Positions 24,669-32,481 of a DNA stretch of 64,000 bases are shown piece by piece. Each line of letters begins with the position of its first letter. Position 1 is the first letter of the stretch. A model generated the notes under the pieces. It made no database searches, had not been told where the DNA came from, and saw only the letters and a program-made list of their open reading frames with translations. Origin of the DNA: Streptomyces sp. NBC_00461 (lineage in GTDB: Bacteria > Actinomycetota > Actinomycetes > Streptomycetales > Streptomycetaceae); the NCBI RefSeq assembly GCF_036013935.1, contig NZ_CP107902.1:3009001-3073000 (forward strand), given 5' to 3'. The position numbers and the translations under genes were made by a program.

Positions 24669-25163
24669 TCAGACGACCTGGTGGAGCCAGCGGACCGGGG
24701 CGCCTTCGCCCGCGTATCTGAAGGGCTCCAGTTCGTCGTCCCAGGGTTTGCCGAGGAGTTTGGCGATCTCGGCCTCCAGGTCCGTCTCGTCGCGCTGAGA
24801 GCGCGTCAGGGCGGCGCGCAGACGGTCCTCGGGGATGAGGATGTCGCCGTGGATGCCGGTGACGGCGTGGAAGATGCCGAGTTCGGGGGTGCAGCTGTAG
24901 CGCTCGCCCTCCGCGGTGGAGCAGGGCTCGGCGGTGACCTCGAAGCGCAGCAGGTGCCAGCCGCGCAGCGCGGAGGCCAGCTTGGAGGCCGTGCCCGCCT
25001 GGGCCTGCCAGGAGAACTCCGAGCGCCAGGTGCCGGGGGCGGCGGGTTGCCGAATCCAGTCGAGGTTGACGCGCGTGCCGAGCACCCCGGCGACGGCCCA
25101 CTCGACGTGCGGGCACAGCGCGCGCGGCGCGGAGTGCACGTACAGAACCCCACGTGTCGTCAC
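24669..25163 (-). CDS. DUF3145 family protein
   Basis: The GTG at 25163 follows GGAGG with six-base spacing and gives a 164-residue protein beginning TTRGVLYVHSAPRALCPHVEW. That block and TWRSEFSWQAQAGTASKLAS, the tryptophan-rich GWHLLRFEVTAEPC, and a C-terminal EPFRYAGEGAPVRWLHQVV are the family hallmarks. DUF3145 is an actinobacterial single-domain protein regularly downstream of fabF. Its function is not established. It converges on the fab operon. Confidence 0.87.
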   Translation of the reverse strand: MTTRGVLYVHSAPRALCPHVEWAVAGVLGTRVNLDWIRQPAAPGTWRSEFSWQAQAGTASKLASALRGWHLLRFEVTAEPCSTAEGERYSCTPELGIFHAVTGIHGDILIPEDRLRAALTRSQRDETDLEAEIAKLLGKPWDDELEPFRYAGEGAPVRWLHQVV

Positions 25164-25430
25164 CGGGACCTCCGGGCAGAGCAGGACAATCTGGCGAACG
25201 GGCGGACGGCGGTGGCCGGGCAGCCACGTTGATGGCGAGGCTACCGTGCGGCGGCGCAAGGAGTGTGACGTACCGTCGGTCCCGATGCGCTGAAACGTCC
25301 GCCATTCACCCGGCAGGACGCTTGTACGGGTGTGAACCGTTGCATGGTGCGTTGATCGGGAACTCCCGCGCGTTGTTATGGGAGGACACATCTGTACGTA
25401 GACGGACTGGACCGAGGGGATCACCGGCGT

Positions 25431-26318
25431 ATGCGGAAGCCAAGCCACCGCTCACGGACCGTTCTCGCCGCCGTGGCGGCGGCCGTCCTGGGCGTCGCCG
25501 GCTGTGACGCCGTCGGTGGCAACTCCGCCGGCCCCACGGGCGGCACGGCGCACAGCGCGAAGCCGACACCGGCGTGGGACGTGAGCCCCCGCTCGATCGC
25601 GGCCGTCGGTGACTCCATCACCCGCGGTTTCGACGCCTGTACGGTCCTGTCGGACTGCCCGGAGGTGTCCTGGGCGACCGGCGACAGCACCGAGGTCGAC
25701 AGCCTCGCCGTCCGGCTGCTGGGCAAGGCGCGGGCGGCCGAGCGCAGCTGGAACTACGCGGTGACCGGGGCCCGGATGGCGGACCTGCCGGGTCAGATGG
25801 CGCAGGCAGCGACACGCAGGCCGCAGTTGGTGACGGTGATGGCGGGGGCCAACGACGCCTGCCGGGCCAGCACCTCCGCCATGACCTCGGTGGGCAGCTT
25901 CCGCGCGGACTTCGAGGACGCGCTGAGCACGCTGCGCGAGTCGCTGCCGAAGACGCAGGTGTACGTGGCGAGCGTGCCGAACCTGAAGCGGCTGTGGTCC
26001 GAGGGCCGCACCAGCCCGCTGGGCAAGCAGGTGTGGAAGCTCGGCATCTGCCCGTCGATGCTGGGCGACGCGGACGCGCTGGACTCGGCGGCGACGCTGC
26101 GCCGGGACACGGTGCAGAAGCGGGTGGAGGCGTACAACAAGGTGCTGCGGGAGGTCTGCGCGAAGGACCGCCGGTGCCGCTTCGACGACGGCGCGGTGTA
26201 CGACTACCGCTTCGGTACGGGCCAGTTGAGCCAGTGGGACTGGTTCCATCCCAGTGTGAACGGGCAGGCGCGGCTGGCGGAGATCGCCTACCGGAAGATC
26301 ACGGCCCGCACGGCGTGA
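25431..26318 (+). CDS. SGNH/GDSL hydrolase lipoprotein
   Basis: The 295-residue protein has a lipoprotein signal with lipobox VAGC (lipid-modified Cys at residue 25), so it is anchored on the outer face of the membrane. The SGNH blocks are complete: block I IAAVGDSITRGFDAC (nucleophilic Ser), a block II glycine in YAVTGARM, block III MAGANDACR and block V DWFHPSVNGQ (Asp and His). The family includes esterases and lipases; the substrate may be a cell-wall or environmental acyl ester. Four further cysteines may form disulfides. Confidence 0.9.
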   Translation: MRKPSHRSRTVLAAVAAAVLGVAGCDAVGGNSAGPTGGTAHSAKPTPAWDVSPRSIAAVGDSITRGFDACTVLSDCPEVSWATGDSTEVDSLAVRLLGKARAAERSWNYAVTGARMADLPGQMAQAATRRPQLVTVMAGANDACRASTSAMTSVGSFRADFEDALSTLRESLPKTQVYVASVPNLKRLWSEGRTSPLGKQVWKLGICPSMLGDADALDSAATLRRDTVQKRVEAYNKVLREVCAKDRRCRFDDGAVYDYRFGTGQLSQWDWFHPSVNGQARLAEIAYRKITARTA

Positions 26319-26346
26319 CTCAGGGGCTTGACCTAAAATTCCGCAC

Positions 26347-27318
26347 ATGAACGAACTCTTCGGCACACTTCCCGACGGCACCCCGGTCCACCGCTGGACC
26401 CTCCAGCGGGCGGGCGTACGGGTACGGATCCTGTCGTACGGCGGGATCGTGCAGTCGGTGGAGACTCCGGACCGGGACGGCCGGGCCGGGAACGTGGTGT
26501 TGGGGTTCGCGGATCTGGACGGCTACCTCAAGCACCCCGAGCCGTTTCTTGGCGCACTGATCGGGCGGTACGCCAACCGGATCGCGGGCGCCCGCTTCCC
26601 GCTCGACGGAGTGACGTACGCCCTGGAGCCGAACAACGCGCCGAGTTCCCTGCACGGCGGCGGGCAGGGCTTCGACAAGCGGGTGTGGGACGTCGCGCCG
26701 GTCGAGCACGGACTGCGTCTCAGCCGTGTCAGCCCGCACGGCGAGGAGGGCTTCCCGGGGCGGCTCGAGGTCACCGTGACGTACACGCTCGACGCCTCGG
26801 GCGCCCTGCGGATCGCCTACGAGGCGGTGACGGACGCACCGACCGTGGTGAACCTGACGAACCACAGCTACTTCCACCTGGGCGGCTCGGGCAATGCCGG
26901 CGGCCACGAACTGCGGATCGCGGCCTCCCGGTTCACCCCGGTCGACGACGACCTGATCCCGACCGGCGACCTGGAAGACGTGGCGGGCACGCGCTTCGAC
27001 TTCCGTGAGGCGCGGAAGGTCGGTTCCGGGTACGACCACAACTTCGTGCTCGACGGCGGGGTGACCGAGGCCGCCCGGGAGGTCGCGGAGCTGTACGACC
27101 CCGCGTCCGGGCGGGTCCTGACCGTGGCGACCACGGAACCCGGCATCCAGCTCTACACCGCCGACCACCTGTCCGCCCCCTTCTCCCCCGGCGACGGCAT
27201 CGCGCTGGAGACCCAGCACTTCCCCGACTCCCCGAACCGGCCGGAGTTCCCGGGCACGGTGCTGCGGCCGGGCGGGGTGTACCGGTCGGAGACGGCCTAC
27301 GGGTTCGGCGCGCGTTAG
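26347..27318 (+). CDS. Aldose 1-epimerase (GalM-like)
   Basis: The 323-residue mutarotase interconverts alpha and beta anomers. Motifs are RYANRIAGARFPLDG, NNAPSSLHGGGQGFDKRVW, NLTNHSYFHLGG (His general acid), and the C-terminal IALETQHFPDSPN with the catalytic Glu. A second, related epimerase lies at 53930. TAAAAT (26334-26339) ends seven bases before the ATG with no ribosome site, suggesting a leaderless transcript. It converges on the GH3 gene, with a terminator between, and may serve the same sugar pathway. Confidence 0.93.
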   Translation: MNELFGTLPDGTPVHRWTLQRAGVRVRILSYGGIVQSVETPDRDGRAGNVVLGFADLDGYLKHPEPFLGALIGRYANRIAGARFPLDGVTYALEPNNAPSSLHGGGQGFDKRVWDVAPVEHGLRLSRVSPHGEEGFPGRLEVTVTYTLDASGALRIAYEAVTDAPTVVNLTNHSYFHLGGSGNAGGHELRIAASRFTPVDDDLIPTGDLEDVAGTRFDFREARKVGSGYDHNFVLDGGVTEAAREVAELYDPASGRVLTVATTEPGIQLYTADHLSAPFSPGDGIALETQHFPDSPNRPEFPGTVLRPGGVYRSETAYGFGAR

Positions 27319-27335
27319 CCACCGGTGAACGCGCG

Positions 27336-27371
27336 AGCCCCGGCCCAGGGGTCAGGTCCCGGGCCGGGGCT
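27336..27371. terminator. Bidirectional terminator between epimerase and GH3 genes
   Basis: AGCCCCGGCCC (27336-27346) pairs with GGGCCGGGGCT (27361-27371) around a 14-base loop, between the convergent stops at 27318 and 27396. Confidence 0.7.
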
Positions 27372-27395
27372 GTTCGTGGGGAGACTCGTCCCGGG

Positions 27396-29834
27396 TCAGA
27401 CGTTAATCGTCGCGGTGAGGCGGCGGTCCGTGATCGAGCGGCTCACCTGGATCTCGTACGAACCCTTCACAAGCGACCACGAGTCGGTCGCCTCGTCCCA
27501 CACCTCGAAGGCGCGGCGCGGGAGTTCGACGACCGCTTCGGCGCTCTCGCCCGGGCCCGCCTCGACGGCCGCGAAGCCCGCGAGCCAGCGCGCAGGGCGG
27601 TCGGGGCCGGCCTCGCTCCGGGCCAGATAGACCTGGACGACCTCGCGGCCCGCGCGTTGACCGGAGTTGCGGACGCGGACCTTGGCGGTGGTGCCGTCGA
27701 TCTCGACGGACTCGTACGTCCAGTCGGTGTAGCCGAGGCCGTGGCCGAAGGGGTACGAGGGGGTCCGGCCCGCCTTCTCCCAGGCGCGGTATCCGATGAA
27801 GAGGTCCTCGGTGTAAGGGAGTTCGCCGTCCTCCGGCACCACCTGGGTGACCGGGGCGTCGGCCAGGGAGCCCCAGGTGGTGGGCAGTCGGCCGCCCGGT
27901 TCGTACGCGCCCGTGAGGACGTCCGCGAGGGCCGCGCCGCCTTCCTGGCCGGGGAACCAGCTGAGCAGGACGGCGGCGACCTCGTCCCGCCACGGAAGCT
28001 CGACCGGGGAGCCGGAGTTGACGACGACGACGGTGTTCGGGTTGGCGGCGGCGACCGCGCGGACCAGTTCGTCCTGGCGGCCGGGCAGGTCGAGGTTCTT
28101 GCGGTCGAAGCCCTCCGACTCCACGCGCTCGGTGGTGGCGACCACGACGACGGCCGTGTCGGCGCCGCGGGCGGCCTCGACGGCTTCGGCGATCAGCTCG
28201 TCGGCGTCGCGCTGCGGCTCCTGGTGGGCGAGGGCGAAGGTGACGACCTTGAAAGGGGCATCCTCGGGGAGGTCGACGACGTGGGTGAGGGACACCTCGA
28301 CCGGTTCGCCCGCGGTCAGTTCGGGCTGGGCGTGGGGCGCCGGTCCGCCGAAGAACGCGTCGAAGGGGTCGTCGGCGGGGCGCTGGATGTCGTCGTAGTG
28401 CGTCGTGCCGTCGACGGTGAGGGTGAAGGAGCCGGTGCCCTTGATGCCGAAGGTGTGCGTGCCGGCGGCGCTGGGGGTGAAGGTGCCGGTCAGCTCGATG
28501 GTGTGGAGGTTGGTGTGCGTGACCCCGTCGGGGAAGTCCGAATCCGTCCACTGGATCTGGCCGCCCGAAGCGCCGCGGGTGCCGATGACGGTGCAGTCCG
28601 CGTCCCGGCACACCGCGCGCAGCTCGAACCCCTTGTCGGCGACGGCGAGTTCGGTGTCGGGGTCGGCGCCGACGGCGTAGCTGAGGCGGCCTTCGGGGAG
28701 GGCGGCGGTGAGGCCGTCGAGCGGGGAGACGATCCGGGACGGGAAGACGGTGGCCGATCCGCCGCCCAGGACACGGGCCTCGCGGGCGGCGGCGCCGATG
28801 AGGGCGACCGTGCCCGGCTTCAGGGGCAGGGCGTTGTTCTCGTTCCGCACGAGGACGAAGGCGCGGCGGGCGATCTCACGGGCCAGCGCCTCGCCGTCGA
28901 CGGTCCGGGGCGGCTCGGTCACGGCGGGCTCGGCGCTCTCCAGGGCGCCGACGCGGGCGGCGAGCCGCAGCACGTTGCGTACGGCCGTGTCGACCGTCGT
29001 CTCCTCGACCCTGCCGTCCCGCACCGCCTGGGCGAGTGGTGCGCCGTATACGGTCTGCGGGCCGGGCATGGCCACGTCGAGGCCGCCCTCGATGTCCGCG
29101 ACCGTCGAACGGGCGGCCGTCCAGTCGGAGACGTTGTAGCCGTCGAAGCCCCACTCGCCGCGCAGGACCTCGTTGACCAGGTGGTGGTGCTCGGTCATCG
29201 TCGTGCCGTTGACCGTGTTGTAGGCGGTCATGATGCCCCAGGGACGGGCGTTCTCGACGATCATCTCGAAGGGGGCCAGGTACAGCTCGCGCAGGGCGCG
29301 TTCGCCGACCAGGTTGTTGACGGTGAGGCGGTCGGTCTCGGCGTCGTTGGCGACGAAGTGCTTGACGGTGGTGCCGACGCCGCCGGACTGGACGCCGCTC
29401 ACATAGCCGGCGCCGATCGCGCCGGTCAGGTACGGGTCCTCGCTGTAGGCCTCGAAGTGACGCCCGCCCAGCGGCGAGCGGTGGAGGTTGACGGTCGGGG
29501 CGAGCAGCACGTGCACGCCCTTGCGGCGGGCCTCCTGGGCGAGCAGGACACCCGCGCGGCGGGCCAGCTCCGGGTCCCAGGTGGCGGCCAGCGCGGTCGG
29601 GGAGGGCAGGGCGATGGAGGGATCGTCGGCGCCCCATCGGACACCCCGCACCCCGATGGGCCCGTCGGACATCACGAGGGACCTCAGGCCGATCTCCGGC
29701 AGGGCGGGCAGGGACCAGACGTCCTGCCCGGACAGCAGCCGGGCCTTGGCGTCCAGGTCCAGCTTGCCGAGCGCCGCCTCCACGGCGGCCTCGCGCGCCT
29801 GGTCGGCCGGAGAGGTTCCAGGGGTTCCCGCCAT
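27396..29834 (-). CDS. GH3 beta-glycosidase with PA14 insertion
   Basis: The 812-residue enzyme starts at the ATG at 29834, seven bases behind AGGAGG. The N-terminal (alpha/beta)8 domain includes TTVKHFVANDAETDR and the nucleophile Asp in GYNVSDW (about residue 237). A PA14 carbohydrate-binding domain (about residues 395-540, DSDFPDGVTH to the beta-sandwich AAGTHTFGIKGTGSF) is inserted in the second domain, and a fibronectin-type-III-like domain closes the protein. No signal peptide is seen, so it acts inside the cell on imported oligosaccharides. The divergent TetR gene is the likely regulator. Beta-glucosidase is the most probable activity; xylosidase is possible. Confidence 0.92.
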   Translation of the reverse strand: MAGTPGTSPADQAREAAVEAALGKLDLDAKARLLSGQDVWSLPALPEIGLRSLVMSDGPIGVRGVRWGADDPSIALPSPTALAATWDPELARRAGVLLAQEARRKGVHVLLAPTVNLHRSPLGGRHFEAYSEDPYLTGAIGAGYVSGVQSGGVGTTVKHFVANDAETDRLTVNNLVGERALRELYLAPFEMIVENARPWGIMTAYNTVNGTTMTEHHHLVNEVLRGEWGFDGYNVSDWTAARSTVADIEGGLDVAMPGPQTVYGAPLAQAVRDGRVEETTVDTAVRNVLRLAARVGALESAEPAVTEPPRTVDGEALAREIARRAFVLVRNENNALPLKPGTVALIGAAAREARVLGGGSATVFPSRIVSPLDGLTAALPEGRLSYAVGADPDTELAVADKGFELRAVCRDADCTVIGTRGASGGQIQWTDSDFPDGVTHTNLHTIELTGTFTPSAAGTHTFGIKGTGSFTLTVDGTTHYDDIQRPADDPFDAFFGGPAPHAQPELTAGEPVEVSLTHVVDLPEDAPFKVVTFALAHQEPQRDADELIAEAVEAARGADTAVVVVATTERVESEGFDRKNLDLPGRQDELVRAVAAANPNTVVVVNSGSPVELPWRDEVAAVLLSWFPGQEGGAALADVLTGAYEPGGRLPTTWGSLADAPVTQVVPEDGELPYTEDLFIGYRAWEKAGRTPSYPFGHGLGYTDWTYESVEIDGTTAKVRVRNSGQRAGREVVQVYLARSEAGPDRPARWLAGFAAVEAGPGESAEAVVELPRRAFEVWDEATDSWSLVKGSYEIQVSRSITDRRLTATINV

Positions 29835-29941
29835 CGGGTGCCTCCTCATCGGGTCGTGCCGCCACGGCGTCCATGCCGTTCATGCCGTCCACGGCGTCCG
29901 GGAACCCATCGTGCACCTGCTACCTGTAACGCGGTAGGTTT

Positions 29942-29964
29942 CGTTATCGGGCCGTAACATAACG
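29942..29964. promoter_or_regulatory. Possible TetR operator between GH3 and TetR genes
   Basis: CGTTAT (29942-29947) and ATAACG (29959-29964) form a dyad with an 11-base gap. Just upstream, CTACC and GGTAG (29920-29937) form another. Both lie in the 157-base divergent region and are unusually AT-rich for this DNA. Confidence 0.5.
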
Positions 29965-29991
29965 GGGAGGGGGATGCCGTACGGTGACGCC

Positions 29992-30552
29992 ATGAACGGC
30001 AGGGTCAGGAGCGAGGAGCGGCGCGCGGAGATCGTGCGGGCGGCGCTCGAAGTGATCGCGGAGCGCGGGTACCGGGGTGCGAGCCTGGCCGCGGTGGCGG
30101 AGCGCGTCGGCCTCACCCAGCAGGGGCTGCTGCACCACTTCCCGACGAAGGACGCGCTGCTCGTCGCGGTACTGAAGGACCGGGACCAGTGGGACGCGAT
30201 GCCGGCAACCCAGTCGCGGATGGACCTGCTGGCCTCGCTCGTCGAGTACAACGCGATGCGGCCCGGCATCATCCAGACCTTCTCGGCTCTGCTGGGCGAG
30301 AGCGTCACGGAGGGGCATCCGGCGCGGGCGTACTTCACCGACCGCTATCGGCAGGTGCGGGAGAGCATGGCGGCGGTCCTGCGCACCGAGTACGGCGACC
30401 GCCTGCCGAACGGCCTGACCCCCGAGCGGACGGCCCCGCTCCTCGTCGCCGTGATGGACGGCCTGCAGTACCAGTGGCTGCTGGACCCGGAGTCGGTGGA
30501 CATGCCGGGCGCGTTCCGGGACTTCGTCGCACTGCTCGGCGAAGAGGCCTGA
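29992..30552 (+). CDS. TetR-family regulator divergent from the GH3 gene
   Basis: I place the start at the ATG at 29992 because TACGGT (29980-29985) ends six bases before it; an ATG at 29974 behind GGGGAGG is possible and would add six residues. The 186-residue protein has the TetR head RRAEIVRAALEVIAERGYRG, ASLAAVAERVGLTQQGLLHH and FPTKDALL. It lies head to head with the GH3 glycosidase and is therefore probably its repressor, responding to a sugar or a cell-derived ligand. Confidence 0.87.
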   Translation: MNGRVRSEERRAEIVRAALEVIAERGYRGASLAAVAERVGLTQQGLLHHFPTKDALLVAVLKDRDQWDAMPATQSRMDLLASLVEYNAMRPGIIQTFSALLGESVTEGHPARAYFTDRYRQVRESMAAVLRTEYGDRLPNGLTPERTAPLLVAVMDGLQYQWLLDPESVDMPGAFRDFVALLGEEA

Positions 30553-30569
30553 ACTCCCGAACTCCCCTG

Positions 30570-30908
30570 CTACTGGCGCCAGATGACGGCCAGCGTCTTG
30601 CTCCCCGCGCACACGGCGGCGAAGGCGATGGCCCAGGCCACGGCTCCGGCGACGATCAGCGCGGCCACGCCGGCCCCGAACCAGAGCAGTTCGAAGCAGA
30701 CGCGGACCGCGCCACGCGTCTTGTACGACGCCTTCTGCGAGCCGAACAGAGCCCACAGCGCGATCAGCACGGCCGGGGCTCCGAGGCCCAGCAGCCAGGC
30801 GAGCGGCGTCGACACGCCCCGGGTGAATCCCCAGTAGCCCACGGCCGCGAGCGCGCCGAGTTCGATGAGGAACAGAACGCCCAGGTTGACTGCCTTGACT
30901 GCCTTCAT
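30570..30908 (-). CDS. YrdB/DUF2568 family small membrane protein
   Basis: The 112-residue protein has four hydrophobic segments: VLFLIELGALAAVGYWGF, PLAWLLGLGAPAVLIALWALF, AVRVCFELLWFGAGVAALIV and AWAIAFAAVCAGSKTLAVIW. This layout and the FGSQKASYKTRGAVR loop match DUF2568 (YrdB). The function is unknown. GATACT ends seven bases before the ATG, an imperfect -10 box. Confidence 0.75.
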   Translation of the reverse strand: MKAVKAVNLGVLFLIELGALAAVGYWGFTRGVSTPLAWLLGLGAPAVLIALWALFGSQKASYKTRGAVRVCFELLWFGAGVAALIVAGAVAWAIAFAAVCAGSKTLAVIWRQ

Positions 30909-30933
30909 GGGCGGCAGTATCGCCCGGAAGGGA

Positions 30934-31323
30934 TCACTCCGGCACGGGCACCGCGGCGACGATCTCTATCTCGATCCGCGCCTCGGGCCTGAAGAGCCGC
31001 GAGACCTCGAAGGTCATGCTCGTCGGCGGGGTCCCGGTGAGGAACTCCCGTCGTACGGCACCGTATTCCGGCAGCTCGTCGAGGTCGGTCAGATACGAGC
31101 GGACGTTGATGACGTCGGCCAGGGTCGCGCCGTGGGCCCGCAGCAGGGCGTCGAGTCCCTCGAAGATGCCGCGCGTCTGCTCGGCGAGGGTGTCGCCCTC
31201 GGCGATCTGGCCGGAGACGAACAACAGGGCGCTGCCGTCGGGGTGTTCGACGCGGGCGACCTGGGAGTAGTAGGGGCTGGCGGGCTGCGGGGCGTCGGCC
31301 GGGCTGTCCAGGGTGACCTTCAT
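30934..31323 (-). CDS. RidA-family enamine/imine deaminase
   Basis: The 129-residue protein, starting at the ATG at 31323, has SPYYSQVARVEHPDGSALLF, GQIAEGDTLAEQTRGIFEGL, the VINVRSYLTDLDE strand with the conserved arginine, and EIEIVAAVPVPE at the end. RidA trimers hydrolyse reactive enamines and imines. The conserved arginine (VRSYLTD) is present. TAGCGT ends seven bases before the ATG and no ribosome site is visible. The divergent LysR gene is only about 60 bases away, and probably controls it. Confidence 0.9.
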   Translation of the reverse strand: MKVTLDSPADAPQPASPYYSQVARVEHPDGSALLFVSGQIAEGDTLAEQTRGIFEGLDALLRAHGATLADVINVRSYLTDLDELPEYGAVRREFLTGTPPTSMTFEVSRLFRPEARIEIEIVAAVPVPE

Positions 31324-31350
31324 GAACTCGACGCTAGGCGCGCCTCCGTG

Positions 31351-31374
31351 ATGCGACAAGCGAATGTCTAGCAT
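31351..31374. promoter_or_regulatory. LysR-type dyad between ridA-like and lysR-like genes
   Basis: ATGC (31351) pairs with GCAT (31371-31374) and GACA (31355-31358) with TGTC (31365-31368), an interrupted dyad. It covers the overlapping -35 regions of two divergent promoters whose -10 boxes are TAGCGT (31331-31336, minus) and TAGCAT (31369-31374, plus). Confidence 0.5.
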
Positions 31375-31381
31375 GGCTGCC

Positions 31382-32344
31382 ATGCCGAAACAGCATCCCG
31401 GGCAGGCCGGGGGTCCCTCGTCTCCCGCGGTGGACGTGCCCGACGTCTCCACCGTCTGGCTGCGTGCGTTCCTGGCGGTCGCGCGGCACGGTTCGTTCAC
31501 CGTGGCCGCGCGGAGGCTCGGGTGGACGCAGTCGGCGGTGTCACGGCAGATCTCCTCCCTGGAGGCCGCGCTGGGCGGGGCCCCGCTCTTCGACCGGCTG
31601 CCGCGCGGTGTACGGCTCACGGAGGCCGGCCGGGTGCTCGTCCCGTACGCGGAGAGCGTCGCGGAGACGCTGCACGGCGCCGCGCGCGAACTGACGGCGC
31701 TGCACCAAGTGGCCGGCGGGCGGCTGCGCTTCGGGGCGTTCCCCACGGCCGATGCGGCGCTGGTGCCGCACGCCCTGGCCGCGTTCCGCACCCGCCACCC
31801 CGGCGTCCGGCTCTCCCGCGAGGAGGGTCTGACGCCCCGGCTCCTGGACCGGCTGTCCTCGGGCCATCTCGATCTGGCGGTCGTCTCGACGACCGCCGGC
31901 GCGCCCCTGGAGTCGTACGACCTCCACCACCTCCTCGACGAGTCGCTGTACGTCGCCGTCCCCGCCGACCATCCGCTGGCCGTCCCGCGCGGCCCGGTGC
32001 GACTCGGTCAACTCGCCGACGCCGACTGGATCTCCGGCAGCTCCCGCCCCGAGGGCACCCTTCTGGACGCGGCCCTGCGCCAGGGTTTCCGCCCGCGTGT
32101 GGCGCACGTCGTGGGCGAGTGGACCGCCAAACAGGGGTACGTCGCCGCAGGCCTCGGAGTCGCTCTGGTCCCGGCCCTGGCCGCCGAGTCCGTGCGACCC
32201 GACATCGCGCTGCTGCCGGTACTGGACGAGAGCGCTCCGGCGCGGGCGGTGTACGCGGCGACGGCACGGGGCCGGTCACCGGCACCAGCTGCGGGGGCGT
32301 TCGTCCTGGCGCTCCGGGAGGCGGTCGCCCGCATCCCCGGTTAG
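31382..32344 (+). CDS. LysR-family regulator
   Basis: Three in-frame ATGs exist (31364, 31373, 31382). The last is chosen because TAGCAT ends seven bases before it; the others would put the -10 box inside the gene. The 320-residue protein has the LysR DNA-binding head: WLRAFLAVARHGSFTVAARR, LGWTQSAVSRQISSLEAALG and LFDRLPRGVRLTEAG, then the two-lobed effector domain (LDLAVVSTT, KQGYVAAGLGVALVPAL). It is divergent from the RidA gene, the usual arrangement for a LysR activator and its target. Confidence 0.9.
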   Translation: MPKQHPGQAGGPSSPAVDVPDVSTVWLRAFLAVARHGSFTVAARRLGWTQSAVSRQISSLEAALGGAPLFDRLPRGVRLTEAGRVLVPYAESVAETLHGAARELTALHQVAGGRLRFGAFPTADAALVPHALAAFRTRHPGVRLSREEGLTPRLLDRLSSGHLDLAVVSTTAGAPLESYDLHHLLDESLYVAVPADHPLAVPRGPVRLGQLADADWISGSSRPEGTLLDAALRQGFRPRVAHVVGEWTAKQGYVAAGLGVALVPALAAESVRPDIALLPVLDESAPARAVYAATARGRSPAPAAGAFVLALREAVARIPG

Positions 32345-32481
32345 GTGCGCGTCCTCGCGCCGAGGATGCGGGGGATGCACACCTGTCACACCGGCACCAT
32401 GGCGTGGACCACTTCCGTCACGCGATACTGCGGGCGTCCCGCAGCACGCTTCCCCACAGCGACGGAAGGACCTGAACTGCC

